From Ichthyophthirius multifiliis (taxonomy: Eukaryota > Ciliophora > Oligohymenophorea > Hymenostomatida), in NCBI RefSeq assembly GCF_000220395.1, contig NW_004086059.1, positions 143,744 to 207,743 on the forward strand: a stretch of DNA of 64,000 nt, written 5' to 3'. The notes beneath the pieces were generated by a model. It did not search any database, was not told the DNA's origin, and saw only the letters and a program-made list of their open reading frames with translations. Below are positions 22,257 to 33,841 of this stretch, in pieces. The position numbers and the translations under genes are program-made. How positions within the stretch are numbered: position 1 is the first letter of the stretch; each line of letters opens with the position of its first letter.

Positions 22257-24731
22257 ATGTTAAAAACTTTAACAAATAGATCCTACTTTAAAATATCCTA
22301 AAAACATTAATATTTTATCAATAAATATTAATAGTAAAAATATATTTTATAATCATCTTCCTAACCTCAGATATAAATTACTTTAAAAGACGGTAAAATA
22401 TTAACAGGAAACGCATTTTGTACAACCCCACTAGAAATAGCTAGAAAAATCTCGAAAAATATATCCGAAAAAGCCCTAGTAGCGAAAGTTCAATATTCCA
22501 GAAAATATCCAAACGTACTTACATAAGGATTACTTATAAATCCTGAAGAAGAATTGCATTCTGAATGTTGTTTCCATGATCATGATAAATACGAACTTAT
22601 AGATTTAAATTCATACTTCGAAGGTGATTGTAAGCTTGAGCTTTTTACTTTTGAAGAAAAAGAAGGACAATAAGTAAAATATACAATTTAATATAAAATT
22701 AAAACCATTTATTAAGGTTTTTTGGCATTCTACAGCACATATTCTTGGTCTTTCTTTAGAAGAGCTTTATCCAAATGCATTATTATGTACAGGACCAGCA
22801 GTAAAAGATGGATTTTTTTACGATTTTTATGTAGATGATCCTTAATTTAAATTAACTCCTGAAGAATACCCAAAGCTAGAATAAATAGCTTAAAAAGCAA
22901 TAAAAGAAAAGCATATTTTCGAAAGAATATTTTTAAACAAAAATGAATGCAAAGAACTTTTTAAAGAAAATACATTCAAATTAAAATTAATTAAAGAAAA
23001 AATCCCAGAAAACGGATACGCTTCAGTATATAAATGCGGAAATTTAATTGATTTATGCACAGGACCTCACATACCAAACTCAGGCTATATAAAAGCATTT
23101 AAATTATAAAAAAATTCATCCTCCTACTGGCTTTCAGATAAAAAAAATTAATCTTTACAAAGAGTTTATGGAATTTCATTCCCAAAAGAATCCCTATTAA
23201 CTGAATTTTTAAAAAGGGAACAAGAAAAAGCATAAAGAGACCACCGAAATATCGGAAAAAACCAAAATTTATTCAACTTTAATGGTTATGCAGCAGGAAG
23301 TGCTTTTTTTTTCCCTCAAGGTGCACATATATATAACAAAATAATGGAAACATTACGCAAATAATATAAACTGAGAAATTACTAAGAAGTAATAACTCCT
23401 AATTTATACAATTGTGACCTTTGGAAAATATCAGGACACTGGGATAAATATAAAGAAAACATGTTCGTTATTAAAAATGATGACGAAGTTCTTGGTTTAA
23501 AGCCCATGAATTGTCCTGGACATTGTTTGATGTTTTCTTCAATATAAAGATCCTATAAAGAACTACCTTTAAGATTTGCAGATTTCGGAGTTTTACATAG
23601 AAATGAAATATAAGGAAGTCTTTCAGGATTAACTAGAGTAAGAAGATTTTAATAAGATGATGGCCATATTTTTTGTACACTGGAGTAAATATAGGATGAA
23701 ATTTTTGATTTTTTGGATTTTTTAGATTTTTTTTATTCACTCTTTGGATTTTAATATTCACTAGCACTATCTACAAGACCTGAAAATTATATAGGAAGTG
23801 AAGAAATATGGGAATAAGCAGAAAAATAATTAGTTTTGGCCTTAGAAAAATTCAATAAACCTTTTATTATTAAATAAAAAGATGGGGCTTTTTATGGACC
23901 GAAAATCGATGTTTCTTTACATGATACGCATGATAGAAACTTTTAATGTGGTACTGTTTAATTAGATTTTAATTTACCAGAAAGATTTAATTTATAATAT
24001 AGAGCATAAGATACTTCTATTTAAGAAAAAGGACTAAAATAGGGATTTTTAAGACCTGTAATACTCCATAGGGCTGTTATAGGATCTTTTGAAAGATTTT
24101 TAGGAATTCTTTGTGAATAAAATGCTGGAAAATGGCCTTTTTGGATTTCTCCTTTTTAATTTGTGGTTATTAGTGTAGATAAAAGTGGTGAAGATTACGC
24201 CAAGAATATTTTTTAGATTATACAAAAAGAAGGATTTGAAGCTTAAGTTGATGTTTCAGATGATTCTTTGGGAAAAAAAGTTAGAAACTGGCATCATTTT
24301 AACTATATTGGCGTTGTTGGAAAAGAAGAAATTTAAAAAGGAGAAATCGATATTAGAAGCAGAGATGGAATTAGATTAGTAAGAAAAAATTATTTTATAA
24401 TTCATATATATATATATGTAAAAAAAAGGGAAAATTTACAATAAAAAATCTTATCATATTCCTCAAAAAAGAAAATGAAATACCTATATCAAAATATGAA
24501 GAAAAACTTGAATAAAAAATAAATACATATTCTTTTTAAAATGAAGATGAAAGCTTTTTAAATAATATAAACGAAGAATTATTAAATAAAAACTTCTTTA
24601 ATAATGACGGGTATACTAAAGGACCAAAAGATGATGAAATTTATGAAAAATTATAAAAATTAGCCTTTTTTGAACCTTAAAAATATATAAATATAAAAAG
24701 ATGGTTAAAATATTACAAAAAATCTAATTGA
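22257..24731 (+). CDS. TARS: Threonyl-tRNA synthetase with C-terminal EF1B-like extension
   Basis: The 793-residue protein starts at ATG 22257 and stops at TGA 24729-24731. Introns are 22674-22716 (43 nt) and 24379-24428 (50 nt), both phase 0. It carries a TGS domain ([13 protein letters not shown]) and the editing domain ([27 protein letters not shown]). Class II motifs follow: [36 protein letters not shown] and [15 protein letters not shown]. The HGTP anticodon-binding domain is [16 protein letters not shown]. It charges tRNA-Thr in the cytosol. After the second intron about 100 extra residues follow, ending [29 protein letters not shown]. This fits the GST-C-like N-terminal domain of eEF1B beta/delta (GYxPSQxDxxVFEAL..RWYxHIxSY). 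Most ThrRS proteins end near where the extension begins. Confidence 0.95.
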
Positions 24732-24865
24732 AAAATTATAATGTAAAAAATACTATTTATTCAATAAAAAAAAAAAAAAGTTTATTTATATTATTAAAAT
24801 TCATTTATAATTTTTGAACCTTTAATTATTTATTTTAAATTTAATATAATATTATTTGTTTTTTT

Positions 24866-25736
24866 TCATTATATTTTCTCTTCAAAATAACTCATTTTAT
24901 TTAATTCAGCATTTCTCATTCTTAAAAGTTCATATAAATGAAGATTTTCTTGAAAAATTCTATTTTTTTCATCATCGATTTCTCTCATTTTATTCAAAAA
25001 ACTGTCTAATTCTTTTTCTAAGTTATCACATTTTTCTTCCAATTCAATCATTCTTTCATTATTAATTGGCTTTTCTTCATTTTTTTTAATTAAAAATGCT
25101 ATTTTTACTTCATATTCTTTCACTTTTTAATATAGTTTCTCATTTTAAGTGTTTTATTCTTTTAATAAATTTTACATTTTTGTAAATTCTAACATTTGTT
25201 TTTCATATTAATCATTTTTCTTTTATAATTTAAGGAGAAGTTTTTGCTTTATTTATAAATTTTCTTTCAATTCATCAATAGTTTTATCTTTATATGAATT
25301 CTTTTCATTTTCTTAAAAAAAACTTGAATTTTAATGAACTAGATTTTAATTTTCTTATTGAAGTTTTTATAATTATTACTCTAATTCTTATACTTTTTCG
25401 AAATTTTACTATTCTATTTCTAATAATTTGACTTAAAGTTTTTCAATTTCAATATTTTTTTCTAATTATTAGATTTCGTTTTCCTTATTTTATTATTAAA
25501 GAATAAGATTGTCTATTTTTAATTATTCCAGTTTTTTTATCATACTATTTTCTTCATTTTATTAAAAAGTAAAATTATTTTCATTTTTAATTACCCGATT
25601 TTATGAATTGTTTTTTTCAATGTTGTGTTTATTACTTCTTAGAACTTTTAAGGGGTTGATATTTGTTATATTATAGGATTAATTTTATTTAACTTGAATA
25701 ATTGCTAAAAATTTTATTTATTTTATATAGTATCAT
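24866..25736 (-). CDS. Coiled-coil protein
   Basis: The C-terminal two thirds is certain: one frame of Leu/Glu/Lys/Gln heptads (LEQLKIDNLIL, LQKLQQENQNL, LEEKCDNLEKEL) to TGA 24866-24868. The start is inferred. ATG 25734-25736 begins MILYKINKIFSNYS, and a 49 nt GTTAAA..AAAAG intron (phase 1) joins it to LRSNKHNIEKNN. Without that intron the same frame stays open as NPLKVLRSN but lacks an ATG. No other domain is visible. The gene converges with the ThrRS gene, with stops 134 nt apart. Function not recognised. Confidence 0.65.
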
Positions 25737-28025
25737 TATTTTATTAAATTGTATTATTATTTTTTAAAATTTTTTTAGGTTATATGATTTGATTTGTATA
25801 ATTAAATTACATGAGTTATTACTTGTTTTATTCTTTACAGAGTATTTTTTTTTTTTTTTTGAAAAATAATTATTTATTCACTTATTTAAAAATTTTAAAA
25901 TAATTTAGAGTTTAATATTTATTTTTTATTTCTTTTTTTAATAGATTTTTTTTAATTTATTTTGTAATTTGTTTCAATATAGAATTCGAAATAAACACTT
26001 ATAAATGTAAGTTTTGTTTGCATATTTAATTTATATTTTTTAAATTATTAGTGATATTAGTTTTTTATATATTTCATTGTGATTATTATTATAATTATTT
26101 ATATATTTAAATTAATTTTAGTAGTTTTCTTTTTAAATTATTAAGTTTCCATATATTTATACATTTTTTATATAGCTTGATTTGATTAAAAATAAAATTA
26201 TATTTTAATGTACCTTCCTTAAATAATATTTATATTTTTTAGGCTTATAAAAAGAATAATTATTTCAAATAAAAATTACAAATTTAAAAATATTACTTAT
26301 TAACTTTGCTTTTTATGAATTTTTTATTGAAAAACATAATTAACAAAAAAAATATAGAAAAACGGACCATTGACGTTTTTTTTTTATTGTATTTTTAGAT
26401 ATTACAGTGTAAAAATAAGCAATTATAAAAAAAAATATTAAATGTGAATTAAAAAGAAATGCTTTTATTAATTAAAATTTATATTTTATATAAATAAATA
26501 TTAAAATTAATTAATTATAATAATATATAATTTAATTTTTTTAATATTTAGAATATTATAAAAAGAATTATGTCAATTAGTATTAATTTATATCAATAAA
26601 GAAAAATTTAATAAATTAAATAAATATCATTATATATAATTTTTTTTGGTTTAAAAATATTAAGTGAAAATAATTATTTGTATATTCTCAAAGATGGAAT
26701 TATAAAATCTAAATTTTAAATATTATCTAATTTATTTAATTTATAATAAGTTTTGGTAATCAAGAAATTTAATTAGAATGAAAATAAACCTAAAAACAGC
26801 ATAATTACAATAGTTTATAATAAACTATTTTTAATTTTTTACTAAATTAAAATAATAACAATACATAATTAGCAAATATAAATAAAAAAACTATTTAAAA
26901 TTTTATTTATTTTTTCAAAATAAAAATAATAATCATAAATATAATTACTGTAAATACAAAAGGACATAACGTTATTAATATAAATAACGTCTATTATTAG
27001 TTCATTAAATAAGAAAATATATAAAATAAAGTAATTAAAAATATTAAAAAAAAAAAAAAGTTAAAAGGCAATACACTTATTTATTTTTCAAGGAAAATTA
27101 ATGCAAAAAAGCATATTATAAATAGAGCTATATTTAAATATAAAACTGAAATATTTTGATTCTAAAAATACTTTATTTCTTATATTATATTTGCTAAAAT
27201 AATTTAAATCAGTAACAAAATAATTTAAATTAACAATAAGAATAACATTTTTATTAAATATTTTTGTATTTCTTTATTATCTAAAATGCTTTTTACATTA
27301 AATCGTTTTATTTACTTTATAATTTACGGCTTTTTTTTTTTTTTTTCAGGAACTATATTAATTTTATATTATTAATTCTATATTTCTTACCGATTATTTT
27401 CTTTTTATTTCTTATTTTCTTTTTTTTGATTATGTTAATTTTAATTAAAAAACATCCAAACAATCATTTTTTTTCTTTTATCTAGTTATTTTGAAAAAGA
27501 TTAAATATTCTTTTTTTTTTTATTTTTTTTTTTAATGAAAATAAGCATATTAAATTAATACAATTTAAATTAGCAAAAATTTAAATCCAAAATGACATAA
27601 ATAAAAACAATTTTTTTTAAAAAAATAAATAATTTTGGTAAAAATAATAAATTTCGCTAATATATTATTAATATTAATTTTAATTTAAAGGATTAATAAA
27701 TATATATGTTAATTATTTAGAATTTTATTATAAGCATTATTTAATTAAAAAACATTATTATAATATAATAAGGATTATTAATATTCATTTTATAAAATAA
27801 TTTCAACCTTTTAAAAGCTATATAAGTAATTATTATTAAATTTCTTTTTTTAAAAATAAATATATAAAAAATAAATTGTGTGGTATAAATAAAATTATTT
27901 AAAAATGCTCATTAAAAATATAAATTTAAATCAAATTATTTTATATTATCAAAAAAAGAAAAAAGAAAAAAAAAACTAAACTAAATATTAAAATAATAAT
28001 ATTTAATAAAAAAAAGTCATAAGAA
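25737..28025. other. Large A/T intergenic region, no gene seen
   Basis: About 2.3 kb of low-complexity sequence between the starts/stops of two minus-strand genes. T runs occur at 25846-25860, 27331-27346 and 27501-27530. A slightly more complex patch near 27060-27330 does not yield a sustained frame with protein-like composition on either strand. No tRNA-like or hairpin structure was evident by eye. Confidence 0.55.
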
Positions 28026-30011
28026 TCATTTCTTTGAATATAATTATTAAATAACATTTTTAAAATGTATCTTTGCTTTATTTCTTTGAAGTTTAAAACT
28101 GCTGGTTAAACATTCATGAATAAGCATAGAAACTGGTTCTAAATAAACTTTAATAGCTTATTCAAAAGTAGCTAGACCTTCTTTTTTTCCCTAATCAAAT
28201 ATGCTTTTTTAATAAAAATTAATCATTTATTCATTTGCGCATAAAGTATTGACATCATCACTCTAGATATTTAGTTCTTTTGCGATTTTTTTAATTTCAT
28301 CAGGGTTAGGAACGATAATAGCCACACAATAATTTTACAAAGAATCACCATAAACAAAAATTTCAGCAACTCCTCTAGCTCTTTAATAAATATTTTCTAC
28401 TTTTTCAGGAGCAACATATTCACCTTGACTTAATTTGAATATGTTTTTCTTTCTATCAATAATTTTCAAAGCCCCATTAGGTAAAATTTATCCAACATCA
28501 CCTGAATGAAGCCATCCATCATCATCAATAGTTTCCTTTGTTTTTTCTTCATCTTTATAATATCCTGCAAAAACAGTAGGTCCTCTAACACAAATTTCAC
28601 CTCTGGGTGTAGCATTTCCTTATTCATCTTTATCTGTAGAAAAATAATTCATATCAGGGACATCGACTAATTTTAATTCTAAAGAATTACACACACCTCC
28701 TACATGTCCTGATTCTTTATCTTCAATCTATGTTATAAATTCGAAACCAGTACCTTCTGTTTATCCATAAATTTCAAGAAAAGGCGCACCAAGAGCAATT
28801 TTGAAGAAATCTAAAACTACTTTAGATAATGGGGCAGAGGCTGTAATACATATTTTTATTCTTCCTCCAAAGATATTTTTTATTTTGTTAAATACTAAAG
28901 TGTCGTATAAATAGTGTTTTAAACTATTTGTATTTTTTAAGTTTTCCAATTTAGTATTTATTCCATTTTCAATTAATTTATTTGCAAATCCTGTTTATTA
29001 TTTGAATTATTCCTAAATTAAATCATAAAATCTGTTAAATAATCTTGGTACAGAAACGAATACAGTAGGGCGAATCACCTAAAAGTCTTCTTTTAATTTT
29101 TGAATATTTCCTCCGAAAAAGGCTATTTTCATACCTGTATACCAAGAACCAATATTTAAACCTCTTTACATGATATGTGCAAGCGGTAAATAACACATTT
29201 AAACATCATTTTAATGGAATTTAAGTTAACCTAATTTAAAATTTGATAATGCAGCTACTAAATTTTTATGAGACAACATTGCTCCTTTAGGTAATCCAGT
29301 TGTTCCAGATGTATAACTAAAAGTAAATATATCATCAGGCTTTAGAGTTGCTAGAGGAAGGATATTTGCATTTCCTGTGCAAATCAATTATTCGTAATCA
29401 TAATAATTGAGTCCTTTTTACTTTATTTTTTCTATTAAAGCTTCTTCAATTTTATCATAAAGAATAAGATTTTTCAGTAAATGTAATTTTTCAGTTTTAA
29501 GTATTATTTCAGCTGATTATTATGAGCAAAATAAAGAACTAATAGAAGAATTTTAGAGTACATGAGAAATTGATTCAGACCCAAAAGTATCATATAAAGG
29601 TACCGTAGTATACCCATAAAGGACACAGGCCATATCTGTAACATTCCATTCTGTTCTGTTTTTAGAATATATTCCTATTATCTTCATTTTAAAATCCTTA
29701 TATTCATGAATTTCATTGAATAATTTCATTTATTGTACTGCAGATCCTAAAGCTTTTGCTTCATTATAGACTTAATTGTATTTAACATATTAGTATTTTC
29801 CAGTTTATTTATCATAACTTCCTACAAAATCTGATTATGCAAATTATTTGTGACCACTTTCGATTACGTCTTATAAAGTGTTTATATGTATCTCAGGCTT
29901 AAAATGTAAGCATTCGAAAGTATTTGCGTTTTTATATATATGAGATTCGCCAGGATTTTTCGAGCCGAACGGTATAGCGTATACTATTTGAGATTATTAG
30001 GTTTATCCCAT
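28026..30011 (-). CDS. ACSL: Long-chain acyl-CoA synthetase
   Basis: An intronless 661-residue frame from ATG 30009-30011 to TGA 28026-28028. The AMP-binding motif reads [18 protein letters not shown]. It is followed by [71 protein letters not shown] and [22 protein letters not shown] (split here: [14 protein letters not shown], then YVAPEKVE). These are the A3-A10 landmarks of the ANL superfamily, with the ACSL-type [12 protein letters not shown] signature. The enzyme activates fatty acids with ATP and CoA, usually on ER, peroxisomal or lipid-droplet membranes. No strong N-terminal membrane helix is visible. The length matches the ACSL family. Upstream lies 1.5 kb of gene-free A/T DNA. Confidence 0.95.
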
Positions 30012-30251
30012 TTTTAAATTTTTTTAAATATTTTTTTAAATTTTTAATTTTAAATAATTTTTAAATATTTTACGAAATATAATTTTAAATATTTTATAAA
30101 AGTAAAAAAATATTTTATAAAATTCTTAATTAAATTCAAATATATAAAATTTAATCATATATAAGTAATAATTTAAATTATTTTAAATACGATTTAATAT
30201 TATTTTTAAATATAATTAATAAAAATTTATATTATATATATAAATATATAA

Positions 30252-30301
<50 letters not shown>

Positions 30302-31527
30302 TATAAGTATTGCATATTTAAATTATGTTAATACCTTCTAAATATTTTAAATATTTAAACTATAGGAAATTTTAAACTTAAAAGAATATCCATAAATAAA
30401 ATTTCTTTATTTTGATATTAAACAAATTATTTATAAAATAAAAATTTTTTTATAAGTAAAATTTCGAATATAATAATATTATATTTAAAAAAAAAAAATC
30501 GATAAAAAAAGCTTTTAAATCTATGCATATATTTAAAAATGTTTTACTTTAATAGTTTATAATATTATTGATTGATTTTTTTTAAAAATACATTAAAAAG
30601 TATTATTAGTTTTAAAAATAATTTACAAAAAAAATACATTTTAAGTTAAATTTTTATAATATATTCAATATATTTAAAATAAATATTTACAAATTTATTT
30701 CAAAAAATATATTTGTCCTTAATAAAAAAATATAATATATATTTATAATTTATAATATATAAAATATCTTTTATAATATTAAAAAATATTACTAATTAGA
30801 AATTAAAGAAATTTTATTTTATTAAAATATATTTATTTTTGTTCATAAAAAATTATAGCTAAAAAAATCTTAATAACTAAAAAAGAATATTATCTTTTAC
30901 TTAATTTATTCAAATAGTAATAAAAAAGATTTATTTCTATTTAAATAGACTAAATATAAAAAAAAAATTAAAAAAGTTAAATTAAATATAATTATTTATA
31001 TTAATTAATTAATTAAATGAATAGGTTTTTTTTTATAATAATTATAATAAAAATAAAATTAATTTTAATTATTTCGAATTGTTTAATATTGAATATGATA
31101 ATATTGTATTATTTAAATTTATATTTTATGATAAAAAATCCACTTTACAGTTATTATATATATTTTTAAAAAAAAAACAAAAAACAAAAAAATAATTATA
31201 TTTATTTGAATTTAATATAAATTACAATAAATATTACTTTATAAAAATATATAAATAAAACATATTAATAATATAAAAAAAATATTTATGATTATTTATA
31301 AAATTATAATATTTTTATTTAAATATTTAATAATAAAAATTAAAAAATATTTATATATTATTTAAAATAATAAAATATTTTTTAATATATTTTTTTTAAT
31401 CATAAATAAATAAAAGTAAAAATTCATGATTAAAAACATAAATTAAGAATTAAATTTAAAAAAGTACAAAATAAACATAATCAAAAAATATAATTACATT
31501 AAAAATTTTATAAATTAAAATTAACAT
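30012..31527. repeat. Intergenic with long (TA)n tract
   Basis: A 1.5 kb A/T stretch. A TA dinucleotide repeat occupies about 30258-30298, preceded by interrupted TATAAATA copies from 30236. The remainder is A and T runs with no supported frame. It separates the ACSL start from the stop of the membrane-protein gene. Confidence 0.6.
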
Positions 31528-32064
31528 TCACTTTTTTTATTATTGCACTTTACTATTATATAAAAGTTATGAGTATCTTGAATTATCTTCTGGAAAACAT
31601 TTATTAATAATAAACTAATATATATAATTATAAGTAATCGTAAATATCCAAACGAGATAAATATAAGCACAGACCATATTAAACAGTTATAACTCTTTGC
31701 ATTAAGATTTTTATTTAAAGAAATATTATTGAATTCCAAAAAACATAGTAATTAAATTGAAAATAAAAAAAGCTCCTAAAAATACAAATGTTTATATTGT
31801 TACACAAACAGCACCACATGCTTACATTATATTGTGTATAATTGAAAATTTAGAAAGAAGTATAAAGACAAAAATTATTGCAAAAATGATTGAATTTCCA
31901 TATAAAATCCAATTTAGGAATTTCTCGGAATTCTAATCTTAACAATCGTCTTATGAATAAACTCTATGTGTACATATTGCTAACATCAAAAAAATAAAAT
32001 TATTTAATCTAACTAATTTTTATATATCTATTTTATTTTCAGTTCTTATATCATCTATTTTCAT
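31528..32064 (-). CDS. Small multi-pass membrane protein, family unknown
   Basis: An intronless 178-residue frame from ATG 32062-32064 to TGA 31528-31530. Four hydrophobic segments are visible: FIFLMLAI near residue 24, SIIFAIIFVFILLS near 60, CVTIQTFVFLGAFFIFNLIT near 95, and CAYIYLVWIFTITYNYIY near 145. Cysteines flank the first loop (THRVYSQDDCQD). N- and C-terminal tails are hydrophilic and the C-terminus is Lys/Gln-rich. I do not recognise the family. It is transcribed away from the MORN gene, with 152 nt between the two ATGs, so they share a short divergent promoter. Confidence 0.65.
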
Positions 32065-32216
32065 ATTTTTTGTTTGTTTTTTTATTAATTGTATTATTTT
32101 AATTAATTGAAATATTATAATTTATTTTAATATCAATTTTTTTTTAGAAAAATAAATATTCATATTTTTTTTTTTTTTATTAAATAAATTTTTATTTACT
32201 TTATTAATTTATTATA

Positions 32217-33742
32217 ATGTCAGTTTCTTATTTAAAACCTTCCTTATTTGAAAGTGCTTCACCTCATTTATTTGCTTAAAATTCTTAGGTTTCCCCTTAT
32301 CCTTAAAACTCTCCTCCCAGAAAAGCCTTTTAACCTGATAAAGAAAAGCAATTTATAAATGAAAAAAAAGATAAATTAATAAACGATTTTTATGAAAAGT
32401 ATCTTAAAAATGCTTCCTAAAAAGATAATTTCAAAAAAGTTACTTATGCTGATGGCGCTAGCTATATAGGTCAAATGTCAAATGACACAATAAAATAAGG
32501 AAAAGGAATCTATACGTAAATATTTATTATACTTTATCTTTATTTATAGCTTTTAATATTTTCTTTTGTAGATATCCAAATGGTGATCAATATTTAGGCG
32601 ATTGGAAAGATGACATTTTCAATGGAAAAGGTATTTATATTTTTACTATAGGTGAAATTTATGAAGGAGAATTGTAGAATGGCTATAAGCATGGTATTGG
32701 ATCGTAAAAAAAATAGCAATTTCAATAAAAATAATTATTTTTCTGAAAAATAAAAATAAAAATTAGTTATTATTATTCCAACGGAAATTTTTATGAAGGG
32801 GAATGGTTTGAAGACAAAAAGGAAAACAGGGGAATATATATATACAAAACAACAGGTGAGAAATATGAAGGATTATGGAAAAATGGTGAAAGACATGGGA
32901 AAGGTACTTACTATTATGCATTTGGTGATAAATATGAAGGAGAGTAAATAAGAAAGCTATTAATTATTTTTTATTAAAATAACAAAAAAAAGATGGGAAA
33001 ATGGTTTCAAATCAGGTTTTGGAATATTGTATTATTCTTCAGGCGCATAATATGAAGGAGAATGGTAAAGAGATTTAGCAAACGGTAAAGGAACAATGAA
33101 TTATGCGAATAAAGATAGATATGAAGGAGAGGTAAAATAATTTTTTTAATTTTAAATTTAAAAATATAAATAAAAGTGGTTTGATGGTGTTAAATAAGGT
33201 TATGGAATTTACTTTTTTAAAGATGGAGGAAGATTTGAAGGAGATTGGTTAAGAGATTACATGAATGGAATGGGCTAATTTAATAGTGCAAATGGAGATG
33301 TTTATTAAGGGGAATTCAAAGAAGGTGAGAAAAGTGGTGTTGGAGTTATTTAATATGCAAATGGAGATTTATATGAAGGAGAATTCTAAAATGATAAAAT
33401 TCATGGGTTAGGTACTATGACTATATAAAATGGAGATATTTATTCTGGCGAATGGAAACAAGGAGTCAAAAGTGGAAGAGGTTAATACTAATTCGCTTCA
33501 TAAGATGTTTATGAGGGATATTGGGCTAATGGAATAAGATAAGGTAAAGGTATATATAAATGGAAAACAGGAGAAACCTTCATTGGAGAATGGAAAGCTG
33601 ATAAAATGAATGGATTTGGGGTATTTTATTTATTTTATTTATTTATTTATTATAATTTTTTTAGTAATTTATTAAAGTTGATGGAACAGTCTATGAAGGA
33701 TTTTTACAAAATGATATGGTTGTCAAAAATGATGCTATTTGA
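32217..33742 (+). CDS. MORN-repeat protein (about 15 repeats)
   Basis: ATG 32217, TGA 33740-33742, 422 residues. Five introns of 44-63 nt were placed at 32516-32571, 32704-32766, 32944-32992, 33132-33176 and 33621-33664. After a 75-residue Pro/Ser-containing head, about 15 consecutive MORN units of 23 residues follow. Typical pieces are DKYEGEWENGFKSGFGILYY and DLYEGEFQNDKIHGLGTMT. MORN repeats form an extended beta structure that binds membranes or protein partners. In ciliates and flagellates such proteins sit in axonemal radial spokes, the basal bodies or cortex. A 15-repeat protein with a plain N-terminus resembles radial-spoke-head or related proteins, but this assignment is inference. 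The fourth repeat is slightly degenerate (EDKKENRGIYI). Confidence 0.93.
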
Positions 33743-33841
33743 AAATTTTATATAATTTTATATAAAATGTTAAAATATACTAATGTTTATTTTTTTATTT
33801 TATTTCGTTTTTTTTGTTTAATTAAATTTTTTATTTATTTT

